DNA of 64,000 bases from Gordionus sp. m RMFG-2023 (GCF_954871325.1 NC_088777.1:1550001-1614000); one strand, 5' to 3'; positions 1-13,164 are shown, numbered from the stretch's first letter. Translations and numbers: made by a program. Notes: a model not told the origin generated them from the letters alone.

Positions 1-150
1 TTATTTTTTGAAGTTTTATTTGTTTCACACTCTGTATTCTTATCAATCATTTGATGATAGAAACCTAATTTTTTAAGCGAATAATATACAAAATAATATT
101 GTGATTTAAAGTTTTAAAATAAAATTAAAAAATTTTGAACAAAGATTTAG

Positions 151-1343
151 CCATTTTAAGGGACCAATATACTATGCCGGGCCTTAAACTCAAGCCAAAC
201 GACTCTGGTCGGTTTGAAAGCCGATTTTGTCGGCTCGAAATCCATGAATCCCCTTGCATTTTTACTCGAGGTATGGAAGGATCCGTGCTAGGATGTTGGA
301 TAGCTCACGGAGAAGGTTCTTGATTCTGCTTATTAAAATTCGTCTCAATTTTGTAATGAATTTGCCTAATTAGTGGTGAAATCTCTAAGACTCGCCATTA
401 AACTCTGTCTTTTTTTATATTCCACTTCATTTACCATTCATTAATTGGAACCTCGTTTATTCCTTCTAGAAGGACTGGCATCTACTTTCAGCGGATCACC
501 TTATCTGTCAACTTCTTGTTCTTCCCCTCCCATTTCTTTTTATTATTATAATCATTTATATTTGTTTAACATCTATTAATATATAAATTTTTTTAAATTT
601 AAATTATAGGCAAAATGGTCTTTAAAAACGATACTCTATATCAGGGAATCAAAGATCAAAAGCTGATTCCACTCTCCTATATAGACCCTATTTTTTCGAA
701 ACCCACTATGGAATATCCATACAATCCAAATGGTAATTGTAAACTAAACTAATTATTAAACAAATTTTATAAAAGATTGGGATTGTACCTTAATAAATGG
801 GAAAAAAAAGTTGGAATAAATTTCAATGATGGGGGGGGGGGAGGTTGTCACTTCGGAGTTGAATACCCAAATTTTTATCTCAATATCACACAAAGACTCG
901 CGGTCACTATCCGACCTGACCCGCGAGATCAATTTTTTAAACTCTTTCTCGCTCTTAAATTTAATTTTTTGAAACTCTGTCCGGTTCTCTTAATTTATTT
1001 TTTGAAAACCGAACCGTTCGAAAATTAAATTTTTTTTACAAAAAAAATTAAAATATATAATATGTAAGGTTCGATAGAGGGAACAGCTGGAATATGTTCG
1101 CAAGATGGTCGGCATTTTGCCCTTATGCCGCATCCTGAAAGATGTTTCCTCTCCTGGCAATGGCCTTACATACCTTCCCCTATATCTCGGGCTATTGGGA
1201 ATGTCAAGAATGATCGTGACAAATGTCAGAATGATATCGGTGATAAAACTCCTTCCCTTCGCGCATTTGATTCACTCTATGCTGGTTCGGCGTCTCCTTG
1301 GCTCAAAATGTTTCACAACGTTTATGATTGGTGTCTAATATAA
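151..1343 (+). CDS. PFAS: Phosphoribosylformylglycinamidine synthase, C-terminal end (3 exons, 5' part outside window)
   Basis: PFAS (FGAM synthase) catalyses the fourth step of de novo purine synthesis, using glutamine to convert FGAR to FGAM in the cytosol. Only the end of the C-terminal glutamine amidotransferase domain is present. Exons are 151-315, 610-732 and 1069-1343, all joined in phase 1. Exon 1 carries SGRFESRF and RGMEGSVLGCWIAHGEG. Exon 2 carries the ...YPYNPN segment. Exon 3 carries GTAGICSQDGRHFALMPHPER, whose His and Glu in PHPE belong to the amidotransferase catalytic triad, followed by WQWPY and SPWLKMF near the terminus. The catalytic cysteine would be upstream of the window. 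The order and spacing match animal PFAS except for roughly 30 extra residues between WQWPY and SPWLKMF. The frame ends at TAA, 1341-1343. Identity is from remembered family sequence; confidence is high. Confidence 0.96.
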
Positions 1344-1421
1344 ATAATCAGAGCTATTATAATATCTAAAAGAATATATATCATGGTATTTATTGATTAA
1401 TTTTATGTGATTATTTAATAT

Positions 1422-1427
1422 AATAAA
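1422..1427 (+). terminator. Probable polyadenylation signal of PFAS
   Basis: An AATAAA hexamer lies about 80 bases after the PFAS stop codon. In such AT-rich DNA the hexamer occurs by chance, so only its position supports it. Confidence 0.4.
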
Positions 1428-1659
1428 GTTGAAGTTTATTCACTTGTTTAATCATTTATTCAATATTTTATTTTATTAATTTCAAAAAAGGTATCAAATT
1501 AGTTCGAAATTTAATTTTTATAATTATTGCGAAATTTTTAAAATTATAAATTATATTTGAACATAGTCCAAAGTTTGAAAATCTTTAATAAATCTTCAAA
1601 GCTTAATTAAGCCCCTAATACCTCAATGGTCTTCCATATTTGTAAGTCAGCTATATCTA

Positions 1660-1865
1660 GTGTTATTAAACTAACTAACTTTAGTCAACTATAAAACAAC
1701 GCGTATCCATATATTTATCCAAAAATAGTCGAATCAATCTTCAAGTTAACAACTTAGAAGCTTGATTCAATTTTTTAGGCTAAAAAAGCTCGATTAGGCC
1801 ACAATAGAGATGGTCAAAATTAGCTAATTTAATAACACTAGCTTTATCAATCATATATGACCCGT
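1660..1865. repeat. hAT-like MITE, family B copy
   Basis: This copy shares an interior with 54455-54640 and 56721-56908: 'caatcttcaagttaa', 'gcttgattcaattttttag', 'ccacaatagagatggtcaaa', and an end in '(t)aataacactag'. Family B ends resemble TAGTGTTGTTAA, as in family A. This copy's left end is blurred. Confidence 0.6.
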
Positions 1866-1869
1866 TCCT

Positions 1870-4800
1870 TTCATTTATAAAGATTTGAAAATCACGAACG
1901 TCTAAAAAATCATAACTGCAAGAGATATTTTCCTAGTTGTTAAAAGCCTGGTTTGAAGTGAGCGAAGACCGAGATTATAATGGTTTAGATCCGGTTTTCT
2001 GTTCAGATGTGAAAGATTTCTCTTACTGGGGGGGGGGGGGGGTGTCAGTGGCCCTGAGCAGCAGAAGGTAACAATTTAGAGGCCGCCGATAAATTGTTTC
2101 TCATACTTTAAAAGGCGAGTAAATTTTAATAAAAGTATAAATATAAACATAATTTATTCGAATATTACTTAATTCAGTCATTTATATATAAATTATTTAT
2201 TTTCCTCTATATATATTCCGTAAATATCATTCACTTCATATTCTAAGCTGCTTATTATCTATTCCAAATGTTTAAATTGACGAACCTAGTTCTTTATTTT
2301 ATTTTTTTTAAGGTTAGATGTAATAAGGTTTTTTTTAAAGATCCAGGGAATTTATTTTTCATATCCATGATCGTTAGAATCTTCTTTATCTATATGTGAG
2401 TAGTAGATACTAATGTTTGAACCATTTTAATTATTTTTTGCAATGAAAATACTGATAATGATTGCTAACTCGAATTAAAGCTGATCTAACTCTTATTTTT
2501 TGTTTTCTGATAAAGGAAAAACATTTATTGTAATTTGAATGAATAAATATAAAACTTATAGTCGAAAATACCTATTTTACGTTCGGAACATCACGACAGG
2601 TTTATTTATAGATACACTGGACCATAGTACATGCTAAAAACTTGTAGAAGATAGCAAAATTTTTCCCAGAGATGATATTTAGTATCACTTGATGAAATTT
2701 TTCCAAATTATTCGGGTTAGTAGATAATCCTAAAATACTTTATCATATGTATCAAATATTTTGATAGTTTTCTGGATTCTTATTTTATTTAAATAAAAAA
2801 TATTGGATAAACATTTAAAATCAGTGAATTGACCAAACCATATGTTTTCCCTAATCGTAATCTATAAAAATTAAAAATACTTTTTCAGTCATTTTTGACT
2901 AATCAGAAAACTTTGCTTGTAAGATGAAATCAGGGTTTTCTATTTTTTTTTTATCTAACTTCAAAAATGGAGGAATTTTTCCGCTACATTTAAAATGTTT
3001 TTTTATTTTCTATTCCCTATGAACCTTTCCTCTACTTAAAAGATATATAGATCAATGGCTATTCACTGGCTTTTATGAAGATAAATAAAAAAATTAATTA
3101 ATAATCCAATTATTTAATTTATCTGACAGACTTGGTAGTCATAAATGATTACACACTCTAATATTAATATTGGTATCCTCTTAGTTTTTTTGTGACATTT
3201 TACAGCTACATCCATGTATCAAATTTATAGTCAAGGGCGACAGTAGCGCCACAAAGCAATAAGTCATGTAATAAAGTAAGGTTTAACAGCCGCCCACCTT
3301 CCAAAACATTTTATGTCCACAAATTTATCTCAAATAGATGGCTTAAGTCCTGATGGTATGACAACCATGTATTGGACCCTTGGAAAATCAGTAATATGGG
3401 ACTACACATGTGTCACTTCATTTCCTTCTGACATAAATATCAATCTACTAATAACATGAAACAAAGAAATATCAACAAATAAGAAAATTTTAAGAACTTC
3501 CAATTTATTACAAATGACTTTTACAAACAGCAATTTTTTTGCCATTTTTTAACAAATCTATATAATACGTCAAAAAATTTAGATAGAAAATTTTAGATAT
3601 AATTATGACATCTTTTTGGAAACGCAAGCAATTATGATATTGTATTTTTAATTATATAGTATTTTAATATTATAATTATGATAGGAATTTTAATAAACAA
3701 AGCAAATTAAAAATATATTATAATATATCGCATACTTACTATTTTTACTCTTGAATCGCTAAATATATTATCCAAATTGTTTAGATTTATATGAGAGATC
3801 ATTTATCAATCACATTTTTGTAGTTATATAAATAAAGTTGTATGATTTTTATTATTGCTATTTCCTAACTAGGCATCTAGGTAATTTCTTATATTTATGA
3901 TTTTTCGAGATTCACTTTCGATATATTCGGTTATACAAATTATTACATATGATTCACATAAGGTAATTCAAATTTTTTTTAAAACATTAAACAAATTTAT
4001 TATTTAATGATGACATAATTAATAGAGTTAATTATGTATTTTACATTTTATTTATAAAATTTCCTTAAGGTTTATAGTTACTAATCAAAAAATTTTGTAA
4101 AATTATTTGAAATAGTATTTATAATTAGCTCTTATTAGTCTCATTTATATAGTTGTTAAGAAAAAACTTAAATATTTATTCAATTAATAAAATTATATAT
4201 AAATATGTAATATTATTAAAATCAAAATAGAAAACCAGAATCATTACCTAACTTATTAATCATCCCTTTAATTGATTTTGGTTTATATTATAATTCTACC
4301 TATATTGTACCCAGTGGCATCACCGGAAATTTCATGGGCTCAATAAATGCTCAAAGGGGGGGATGAATTGAGCTCGTAAAACACCCTCCTACTCCTCGGG
4401 AAAGTTATTGCAATGCATATAACATTTAAAAAATATATATATATGACAAAAATAATTCACCATCCCCCCCCACCCCCATCCACTCAAAAAAAAGGGGGAA
4501 ATTTAAAAACAATAAATTTTATCTTTTTAATTTATGCATTTTTTTATATTGTTTGTTCTTGTAAATATATTGAAAAATATTTTATTCTTTCTTAAGGGGA
4601 CTTGTTTCAAAACATAAAAAAATCGTGGGATTTTTTTTTTGGTTTTTTTTCTTTTAAAAAATAATAAATTTAAATTATAGAAAATGAAGAAGAAAGAAAG
4701 AAAGAAAACGTCAAAGTGTTTTTATCTGTCAATCTTCATCTTTACATCATTCCATTTTTTTTTTAAATTTTATTCGCACAAGTAGGCATGACCTAAAGGT

Positions 4801-4960
4801 AAGCCATGAATAAAATAATTTAGAAAAATTACAAATCTATATTTGAACTTTATTATATCTTCCAATTTTAAAAAAATAATCAGAAGTTAGCACATTTTTT
4901 CATATTTTTTTACCCCCTAGATTTCTAAAATAAATTTTTAGGATCAGACGACACTTATCA
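1870..4960. other. Gene-free AT-rich stretch
   Basis: I see no convincing exon on either strand. The stretch is AT-rich with homopolymer runs, including a G run at about 2029-2041. The reading frames are short and made of A/T codons. No transposon ends could be defined. Confidence 0.5.
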
Positions 4961-4969
4961 AAATATAAA

Positions 4970-5150
4970 AAAAATTCTCGCATCTGATTGGTCGGGCAAA
5001 AAAAATTTAAAATTCGGGCCGCGCCATATTTTAATTTTTTTTAAATATCCGAGCAGCTATATTTTAAAATCCGGGCCTGGGCTGAAAATTATTTTTTTTA
5101 ATATCCGGGTCGGGCTTAAAATATAAAAACCGGGGAAAATGGTACCCCCG
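4970..5150. repeat. GC-rich 'CCCGGCCC' repeat, family D (fragment)
   Basis: Alternating 'gggccgggc'-type blocks and A/T spacers ('taaaatatccgggcc') contrast sharply with the AT-rich surroundings. The same composition recurs at 5950-6065, 7300-7390, 13418-13505, 54700-54795, 55081-55507, 57719-58003 and 60170-60540. The best copies begin TAGAGATCAGCAAAAGTAGG or TAGTGATCTGCA, which suggests a hAT-like non-autonomous element. Confidence 0.55.
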
Positions 5151-5949
5151 CCGGTTTCTGAGAAATATGGAAGTCGTAGAGGAAAGTTGTGGGAGGGATT
5201 ATTTTAGAGAGGAATATTTTAAAAAATAACCACTTATAGGATTGCTCTATTTTCACGTCACAGTTGTCATATTTTTTATAAATTATGCGTATATATATAT
5301 ATACATTTTTTAAATTATCTCATAATTAAAAGGTGTCCTCATTTATTAAATCCATAAATCCAATTATAAGATTAAGAAATCCTTTAAAAATATTCAAATA
5401 AAATTGCGACAATTTTTTTTGCGATTTGGCGACAAAGTCCCTTATCCTATAGTTACGAGGAGATTGACATAAATCAGGTAACATAAAATCGTAAGACGAC
5501 ACCTTTCTGATATTTTTTTTATTACCTTTAAATCATTGAATATTTTTATTTTTAATTTTTTTTATTTTTTTTTATTATGTAACAAAAAAAAATAATATTT
5601 TTAAATTAACATATCAAAAAATAAAATAAATTATTTTTATTTTAAATTTTTGTCGGTTTGAGTTTTATTTATCTTTTAAAAAAAAAATTTTTTTTAATTG
5701 TTTTTTTTTTATTTCTAGGTTCCCCATATGTTTTTCGGTTTGATGATTAAGTTAGATTTATTTGTTTATTTCTTTCTCATTTCTTTCTTTCATTCGTATC
5801 TTTTCTTTACATTTATATATAGGAAAGAAGTAACGTTTGTTTTAAGTAACAAAGTTAAAAAGTTACATTTTTGCGGAGAGAAAGTAACTGTAAAACTCTT
5901 TTATATTTGGGGGGAGGATTATAACCACAAAAGTAACTAATTATTTTCC

Positions 5950-6065
5950 AAGTTACCCGGCCCTAAACCCGGCTCGGCACCTAAATTTTTAAATATCCGG
6001 GCCGGGCCTCTAGTTTTTCTAAAATCGGGTCCGGGCCATGTAAACGGTATCTGCGGGTTTCTGAT
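5950..6065. repeat. Family D GC-rich repeat fragment
   Basis: It carries 'cccggctcggc', 'atccgggccgggcc' and 'gggtccgggcc' blocks, ending near 'tctgcgggtttctgat'. It belongs to the family described at 4970. Just upstream, 5820-5945 holds several 'aagtaac' motifs on both strands, typical of inverted termini of another decayed hAT-like element. Confidence 0.5.
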
Positions 6066-6360
6066 ATAAGTATCATTCATTTATATTTATTTGAGGATTT
6101 TCCCGAATATTCTATGACAGTTTTTTTTATATTGAATATAAAGTTCTCACTTACATATAAAGCGCATCTGTAGAACTGTGTTTTAGAGAAGTACATTTTC
6201 GGTAGAAAATAAAACTAACACACCTCTAAGGCATAAATTTTGGAAATAATTTATTTTGTTTAAAAGTCAAAAAATAATTATTGTATTATTTTATTTATAT
6301 ATATTATTTGTTTTCATTACAAATAATTTATGCGGCCTATTTTTTTCAATATTTCTACTA

Positions 6361-6632
6361 TAATTAAAATAGAATTTCCATTTTAAATTCCTTTTGATTA
6401 TAAAATTTTTTTTTATGTAATAATAAAAAGTATCTGATAAGTAACTTACAATGTAACTATTAACTTTTCAAAAGTAACTGTTGTCTACACTTAGATTAAT
6501 TAAATAGAATTTCCATTTTAAATTCCTTTTCATTATAAATTTTTTTTATGTCATAATAAAAAGTATCTGATAAGTAACTTGCAATATAACTATTAACTTT
6601 TCAAAAGTAACTGTTGTCTACACTTAGATGAA
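6361..6632. repeat. Tandem duplication, about 130-bp unit, two copies
   Basis: A segment beginning 'taaaatagaatttccattt' and ending 'gtctacacttagat' occurs twice in direct orientation, starting near 6364 and 6499. Differences are few, so the duplication is fairly young. No coding content is visible. Confidence 0.75.
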
Positions 6633-7025
6633 GGAAGGGAGTGGGGGTAAGCTTTGCCTCTAGGGGTAAAGAAAGTATATCCGGGTTTTTGCTCAAACCA
6701 TTACTCATTTTGAAATAAAAAATATAGGGAATGCTTCTTGAAGCTAGTCAACTTGTGGGAACTAATGTTCAGAGCACGAGGACTTCGGGGTAACGCCATT
6801 TAAATATATGACAATTTCCGCTGATATCACCTGATTCTTGGGCCACGTGATATTTATAAATGATTTTTGGGGAAATGAAGCGGATGCTTATTTAACCCGG
6901 GATGGTCAAGGATGTTTTTTTTTAGTAAATGAGTTATTGAGCCGATAATTTTTTCTTCTGAGAATCAACCTCATTGGGAGAAGTTAAAATTAGGGTGATA
7001 TAAATGAAAAAAATGGTTGCTCATT

Positions 7026-7430
7026 AGTAGCATTGTTAAAGGGCTCGATTTTTCTCGATTTTGAATTAAGATATTAGCCAAAATGGATTTTCTTTAATAG
7101 ATGTCCAAACTAGTGATCTCGAAATTTTTATTATAAAGTTTTCCGAATTTATTTAAATATAGAAATTAATTCTTATAATTACGCAAAATAAACGATATAT
7201 GTTATAATGGCGTCTACTTTCTATAAATAAAATCGCATATTTTATATTTACATAAAAAATTCAAGATAAAAGCGATAAATTTAGGTATATTTAAAAAAAA
7301 AATTTTAAACCCGGCCCGGCCCGACCCGAATTTTCTTAAAAATATATTATCGGGCCAGGTACGGGCCGACCTACTTTTGCGGATCTCTAACCTTTTGGCC
7401 ATCTGTGAGCAAAATCTTCAGTATTTCCAA
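7026..7430. repeat. Family A hAT MITE interrupted by a family D element
   Basis: The left part (about 7026-7110: 'gcattgttaaagggctcg' ... 'taatagatgtccaaactagtg') and the right part (about 7390-7430: 'gccatctgtgagcaaaatcttcag') are adjacent in intact family A copies. Between them sits family D sequence, with 'cccggcccggcccgaccc' near 7310 and an end in 'acttttgcggatctcta'. The arrangement reads as D inserted into A. The far right terminus of A is missing. Confidence 0.5.
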
Positions 7431-7773
7431 TGACATATAATAATAGCTAGACTGACGACGCATTCATAATAATGCTTTTGAAAGCGTTCGTTGAATGCAA
7501 ATCAGCTGTGAGCCTTCCATTTTGGTAAACCCGTATAGTAATTATTTTCATGTTACAAACTACTAATTAAATTGGTAACTCGCTTCCTTAATTACCTCGA
7601 TGATCAGGGCAATTCTTTAATAAAGTTTGCGTCAGAACATCGGAATAGATAGGCCTCTCGTTTAAAATTTTTTTTAAAATAATGATATGGTTAACAAAAT
7701 GGCGTCCCCAGCTGTTTTTCGTTGACGTACACTTTTAATGAATGCATTTTTAGTCCAGGTATTATATGTCATT
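7429..7773 (-). repeat. MITE family C, reversed copy
   Basis: The outer ends read 'aatgacatataataatagct' and, inverted, 'ggtattatatgtcatt'. Inside are the diagnostic pieces 'aaaatggcgtccccagctg' and 'gcaattctttaataaagttt', in the opposite orientation to the copies at 24957, 52656 and 59645. Families C copies have long imperfect inverted repeats and no coding capacity. Confidence 0.7.
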
Positions 7774-8399
7774 AAGAACTGCCCTATTATGTAATACTTA
7801 TTTTTTTTGGCTACAATAATTGATTTAGCCGTTTTTGTGTGTGTTTTGGATTCAATTCGACTAGAATATTTGTAAGAAAGTTGAAGTATTGTTCTCAGCC
7901 ATTCATTTTATTATTTTTACAATATAACATCTTATTTTCTCAAATTCATTTGTTATATATATTGATAGATAAAATGTATAAGATATATTATTAACATTTT
8001 CCTTTATAATTTTTATTACTTTTTACTCCTCTTATCCTACACAATGTCGTGATCATCAGGTTAAAAGTTTATTTATCATCCACTCACTATAAAATAAAAA
8101 AATTTAATGATACTCATTTTTAAAAAGTTTAAAAAAAAATTTCAATCTTTTTAAATTTCTCGTTCGATATAATTTTTTTAAATTAAAATAATTATATATT
8201 TAATAGTGCCTCACAAATTGAACCTTTTAAACGCTTCCTTTTAACTGGAACTAATAAATGCATTCCAAAATGGTGTCGCGCAAATTGGTAAAATTATCGT
8301 TTGGCGTTTTAGCAACCATTTTGAAAAAAAAACGTCAAGACTTGTTCGCGTTTTTTATTCTTCATTTTGTAATATTATATAAAATGTTATTTTTGAAAA

Positions 8400-8930
8400 A
8401 GAAAGGAACCACTTACTTAGATCTTTTAAAAATGGAATATTTAGAAATTTGAATGTATATATTTTTTAAGAAAAAGGCAGACGATAAGATAACTTTTTTA
8501 AAAGATAAATACTTTTTAGATCTTTTAAAAATGGAAGATTTAGAAATTTGAATATATATTTTTTTTAAAAAAATAGCAGACGATAAATATAATTTTTAAA
8601 GGACAAATACTTTTTTAGATCTTTTAAAAATGGAATATTTAGAAATTTGAATATATATATATTTTTTTTAATAGCAGACGATAAATATAATTTTTAAAAG
8701 ACAAATACTTTTTTAGATCTTTTAAAAATGGAATATTTAGAAATTTGAATATATATATTATTTTTTTTAAAAAATAGCAGACGATAAATATAATTTTTAA
8801 AAGATAAATACTTTTTTAGATCTTTTAAAAATGGAATATTTAGAAATTTGAATATATATATATATATTTTTTAAAAAAAGGCAGACGACAAATATAATTT
8901 TTAAAAGACAAATAATTTGTATTAAGTTGT
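8400..8930. repeat. Tandem repeat, about 100-bp unit, five copies
   Basis: The unit begins 'agatcttttaaaaatggaat', continues 'atttagaaatttgaatatat' and 'gcagacgataaatataattt', and starts near 8419, 8518, 8617, 8716 and 8817. The units differ mainly in the length of their A/T runs. The sequence is non-coding. Confidence 0.85.
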
Positions 8931-9229
8931 GTCCAAAAATATCAAAAAGATTATAAAATTAACAAATTTTCTAAACTTTTAATAAAAAATAAATAAATAA
9001 GCTATTTTAAATATAAAAATAAAATCGTGTCCAAAACATAATTCTTTTTCATAATATGAAATTGCGAAAGTTTTGAAACTTTTCGAATTCTTATGAAATG
9101 GGTTTGAACACAGCCTTAGAAAAACTTATTTAAAATTTTGAATCGACGATATTAATGTAAAAAAATGGCAACCTCAAACAATTTAGACAATGCGTTTTTT
9201 TCTTTATTATATTTTGGGGGTTTTTTTTC

Positions 9230-9840
9230 TCTTTAGATTGCAACAGTGTTCGAGACTAATTCTCTTTCCGGTCTAGCCTTAGAGGTCAGCTTTTCACTGT
9301 ATATCAAACATCATCCATTAGCTTTACAATTTCTTCATTAACCTTCACCACCATACATCCCAGCTGTTTTCTGATATGCGGCATGGCTGGTTTGTGATCC
9401 CTGATAGTTTGTCCAAGGCAGGGCTCCAAGTTTGTTAACTGTTCATATAGTTCTCGAGTTCTTTAGCATATTCCACGTCATAATCATCTACTGCCTTAAA
9501 CAGATCTACCTTATAATGTGGTGACTTCGTTAAACTGCTAGTCTTTATGATTATTTCTCTGTAGGTCCCGGTCTACCATTGAAATTCGTTTCATCATTAT
9601 CATTAAAAGGTTTTTTGTCTTTTCACAGAGGTAATTTGCTCCAACATAATTACATGCTGGATGCTGCATAATAATGTTGACCGTATTCTTTAAAGTGCTG
9701 ACGATCTGTTCTCTTTAAATACCGGTCTTTGGTGCTCCAATCTTAACCGTAGGACCAATACACTAGAAACGAAGTGATATTATTCTGCCACTCAAAATGT
9801 TATGAACTATTAGTTGTTATCGTAGTGTTGAACCCCTCAA
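9230..9840 (-). other. Unassigned stretch that looks like decayed coding DNA (minus strand)
   Basis: This 600-base segment has a more even base composition than its surroundings and short coding-like frames on the minus strand. They are too broken to name a family. I do not assign it to a host gene or a transposon class. A copy elsewhere in the genome would identify it. Confidence 0.25.
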
Positions 9841-10553
9841 TTTCAATCTAGAGCTCTCGCCACGTGGGTAGTACTAGTAATATTATCAAAACAGTAAGAT
9901 GCTTAGAGCCTTTTATCTTTCCCTTCTCCTCTATTCTATTCTAAATGGGTTGGATAATATTTAAAATAAAAATTAATAGATAAAATTGTTTTTTAAAAAA
10001 TAAATAGAAGAGAAAAAAAACACTTGTAAATAATTTTTTAATAAAAAAAAATGATTTAATAAAGATAATAATAAAAAACGTCAAATTACAAAAAATTCGC
10101 CAGGCGAATAGCTTATCTCAAATGTCCCTTAATAGATAATAGATTGTATAAAAATATCATTAAATAATAATATTATTTTTAAACACAATTTGGCCTCTAG
10201 ATAAAAGATACAAGTTTTTTCTACTTAATTTTTTTTATCAAAAATGAAGATGTTTTAAAATACTTTTGCTTTTAACGATGATCGAAATTTATATAAGAAA
10301 AAGTTTTGTTTTTTTTGTGTTTTTTATGTGTTTTTTTGTCTTTTTTTTTGTGTGAAAGATTACGAAAAAAAAGATATTCGCTAAGAGCGACGATTATGGT
10401 ATCTGGTATCTATAATGTACCTGTTTTGTGTCCGTGAACGTGAATATGAGTAAAGATAAAATCTGCATTTTTTAAGATACCTCACATTTAATCGAAAACT
10501 AATACTTTAAATAAATATTTTAAAAAAATGGCTTTTCAAGTATTTATTATTAG

Positions 10554-10738
10554 CTAGCGCGAGAGCCGCTAAGTGGTACAGACAGGCCCATCCGGCGGAA
10601 TTCGGTTTGTCAAATTGGTTGAACATCGTATCCAAACTCTATCGTATCGGATACTATTTTTTTAAATTTCTACCGGATAGGACTTCGGGCGCTATTCTTT
10701 ATTTGCTTCTGGGGATTACGATCCTCCCGCTTTCATAG
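10554..10738 (+). CDS. Probable terminal exon of an unrecognised gene (hydrophobic C-terminus)
   Basis: After a plausible acceptor (tttattattag) a frame of about 60 codons runs to TAG at 10736-10738. The local GC content is clearly above background, as in the confirmed exons. The peptide reads ARAAKWYRQAHPAEF, then a stretch rich in aromatic and basic residues, then a hydrophobic segment (GAILYLLLGITILPLS) at the very end. That layout would fit a tail anchor or last membrane helix. I do not recognise the protein, and no matching upstream exon was found on the plus strand. A family D-like GC block follows at about 10790. Confidence 0.4.
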
Positions 10739-11963
10739 GAACTAATTTTTTTCTTTAGCGATGCGAAAATATTTTTCTTTAGGTCCCCGGCCCGGTTCTT
10801 TTTACCCGGATTTAGGCCTTATTCGAACCGATTTTACCAGTCTAATCACGCTCAGAATTTATTCTGAGTTTGTTAGGACCTATTTTATGAAAATGATATT
10901 TCAGACCGGATTGTCTTAAATTGCGTATCATGTGACCAAGACATGTCTAACACATTACAAACCACCATATGATACATTGCATCATCAAATCCCTAAATAT
11001 AGGAGTACAATGGCGTCACCAGCTGATTTGTATTCAACAACGCCTAGTCAGCATCCATTTTTTAATATTTTCTAGGGTGTTTGACATCATGGGTTTGGAA
11101 GAGTTTCAGGGTTTGGACCAATCAGAATGTAACATGTCGAATTTTGCCCAGCGTGTTTTTTTAATAGCTTGAATTTAATTGGCTAAATATGGTCATTGGA
11201 TTATGCGGCAACCATATTGGAGCTAAATAACTTAAAACTTTAAAAAAAAAAATTTTTTTTAACAATACAGCTTTTTCAATTTTTCTTAGTTAATTCATTT
11301 TAATTACCTTACTCTATAAAGTTTATTATTTATTAAACTTATTTTTTTTTTATTAATTTTTTAAATCGGAAAAACTTTTCTCTGAAAATCGATAATCAAT
11401 CAATCAATATCACGTTTTAAGGAAGGAATTTTGAAAAGTTTTAAAAAAAATGATTTTCCCGAAACAAATACTACACAAAAACCGTATATATAACACACAA
11501 TAATATTTTTAAAAAAAATTAATATAATTTTAATATTTACATCTGGTTAAATAATAAAATTATTAAAATACATATTTTGTTGTTATATTTTCCTTCCCTT
11601 CCCTTCTCCTCTCATCATCATCTAATTTGCGAATTATTTTCGCTTATTAGGCAGATTCCAAGAAAACAGATCATATCCAATTGTGCAAAATTTATAAAAA
11701 AGAAAATTAATATAATATTACATTAAAAATTAATTAATTTCTTTTAATAATAATTGAGTAAATTTTAATTATTTGTGCAAATTTTTATTAGGTTGAATCA
11801 ATAAATTACATGTTTTTTATAGTTTAGTTAGACAAATCAAAATCAAAAAATTCTTAACTTAACAAATATCTATATATATAATTGTATATGTGTTGCGTCA
11901 AATGTGAATTCTTCCTGCAGTGTGTTATTTTTTCCAACTTTAACATTTTGATTTTACCCGGAA

Positions 11964-12084
11964 ATGGATTCATCATCATGTTTTGGAATAACCTACCCTA
12001 TAAATATCGGACAATTTAGCCACGAACCTATTATAAATATGAATCAAAGATTAACGGCAAAATTATCTACGATTCATGAGATGG
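11964..12084 (+). CDS. Possible first exon, 40 codons, unrecognised
   Basis: An ATG in acceptable context (ggaaATGG) opens a frame starting MDSSSCFGITYPINIGQF that reaches a possible donor (ATGG|GTAATC) of the kind used elsewhere in this window. Amino acid use is not A/T-homopolymeric. No partner exon or family is recognised, so chance is a real alternative. Confidence 0.2.
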
Positions 12085-13164
12085 GTAATCTAAGCATGCT
12101 GGAATACGTTTCCCAACGATTTTTAAAAAAAAATGCGCCCAAATAAAATGATTTAAAAGTTTGGAAAAAAATAACACATTGGGCGCTAACATAATATAAA
12201 AATGGGTTAGATATCATGATTTACACAGTGATTAGTTAGACTTAGAAATGTTACTTGGGAGAAGAGAGAACATAAATGACTGCGATGTTTTGGGGATGAC
12301 CGGTTAGCCACAGGGGGGCGGGTGGACCGCGTGATTGGTCCCAACCCTTTAAGGTATCTTCTTTAAACACTAACAATCATGTCTAATTTTATTCGTAAAG
12401 ATTGTTATGGTTTATAGTTTTTATAAGAGTTTTTTGTCTTACAACAACAAAAAATATGAAATAAGTTAGGCACTCATTCATTCACGCGTAGAGATTAGGG
12501 TTAGGTATATTATATTATATTTGACACATGTTGTTCAGCTGATAAATCTTTAGCAACATCGTCATCTGTTCATATTTGTTCTTCCATAGTTTTAAATAAT
12601 GGGCATACATACAGCTTCCTGCATTTAATAACACAATAATTTACAAAATTAGTATTTTACACATTATCACTGTTTAAGGGTATAAGCATGTAACAGGAAT
12701 TGGTTGCCAATTCAAATCTTTCTTCCAAAACTAAGAAGATGAAAGCAAATTTTCGTAATAGCTCCAGACGCATATTACACCTTTAAAGTATTTGTGAATA
12801 CAAAATTTTTTACCCGAAACATATTTTCCTCGGGGTGAAAAGTTCAGGTGGGAGAGGGTTAGGTGGTTAAACCCCCAAACCAGCCCCTTGCGCCACTCAA
12901 TGAAATGGCGGTAGGTTATATATACAATGTACATATATGTTTGGGGAAAAAAGGTCATCCTCACTCTACCTAAAAATTTGATCAAATAATATAATGGATT
13001 TACCAAATGCGCTTTTAGGGAAGTTTGAGCAACTCCGTGAAGTTGGCCGATGGAAGCAAATCATATGTCATTTTTTTAGTGCTTCGTTAGTCCTTGTCAG
13101 TGCTTCAACCGAATTCCAAGGCGGGAAAAAAATGTTACAAGCAAAAAATAAAAACTTGTGCCAA

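Noticed and set aside
8400-8930. A regular repeat that could be an array of small RNA genes
   Set aside because: The units vary mainly in A/T run length and show no promoter boxes or stable fold by eye.
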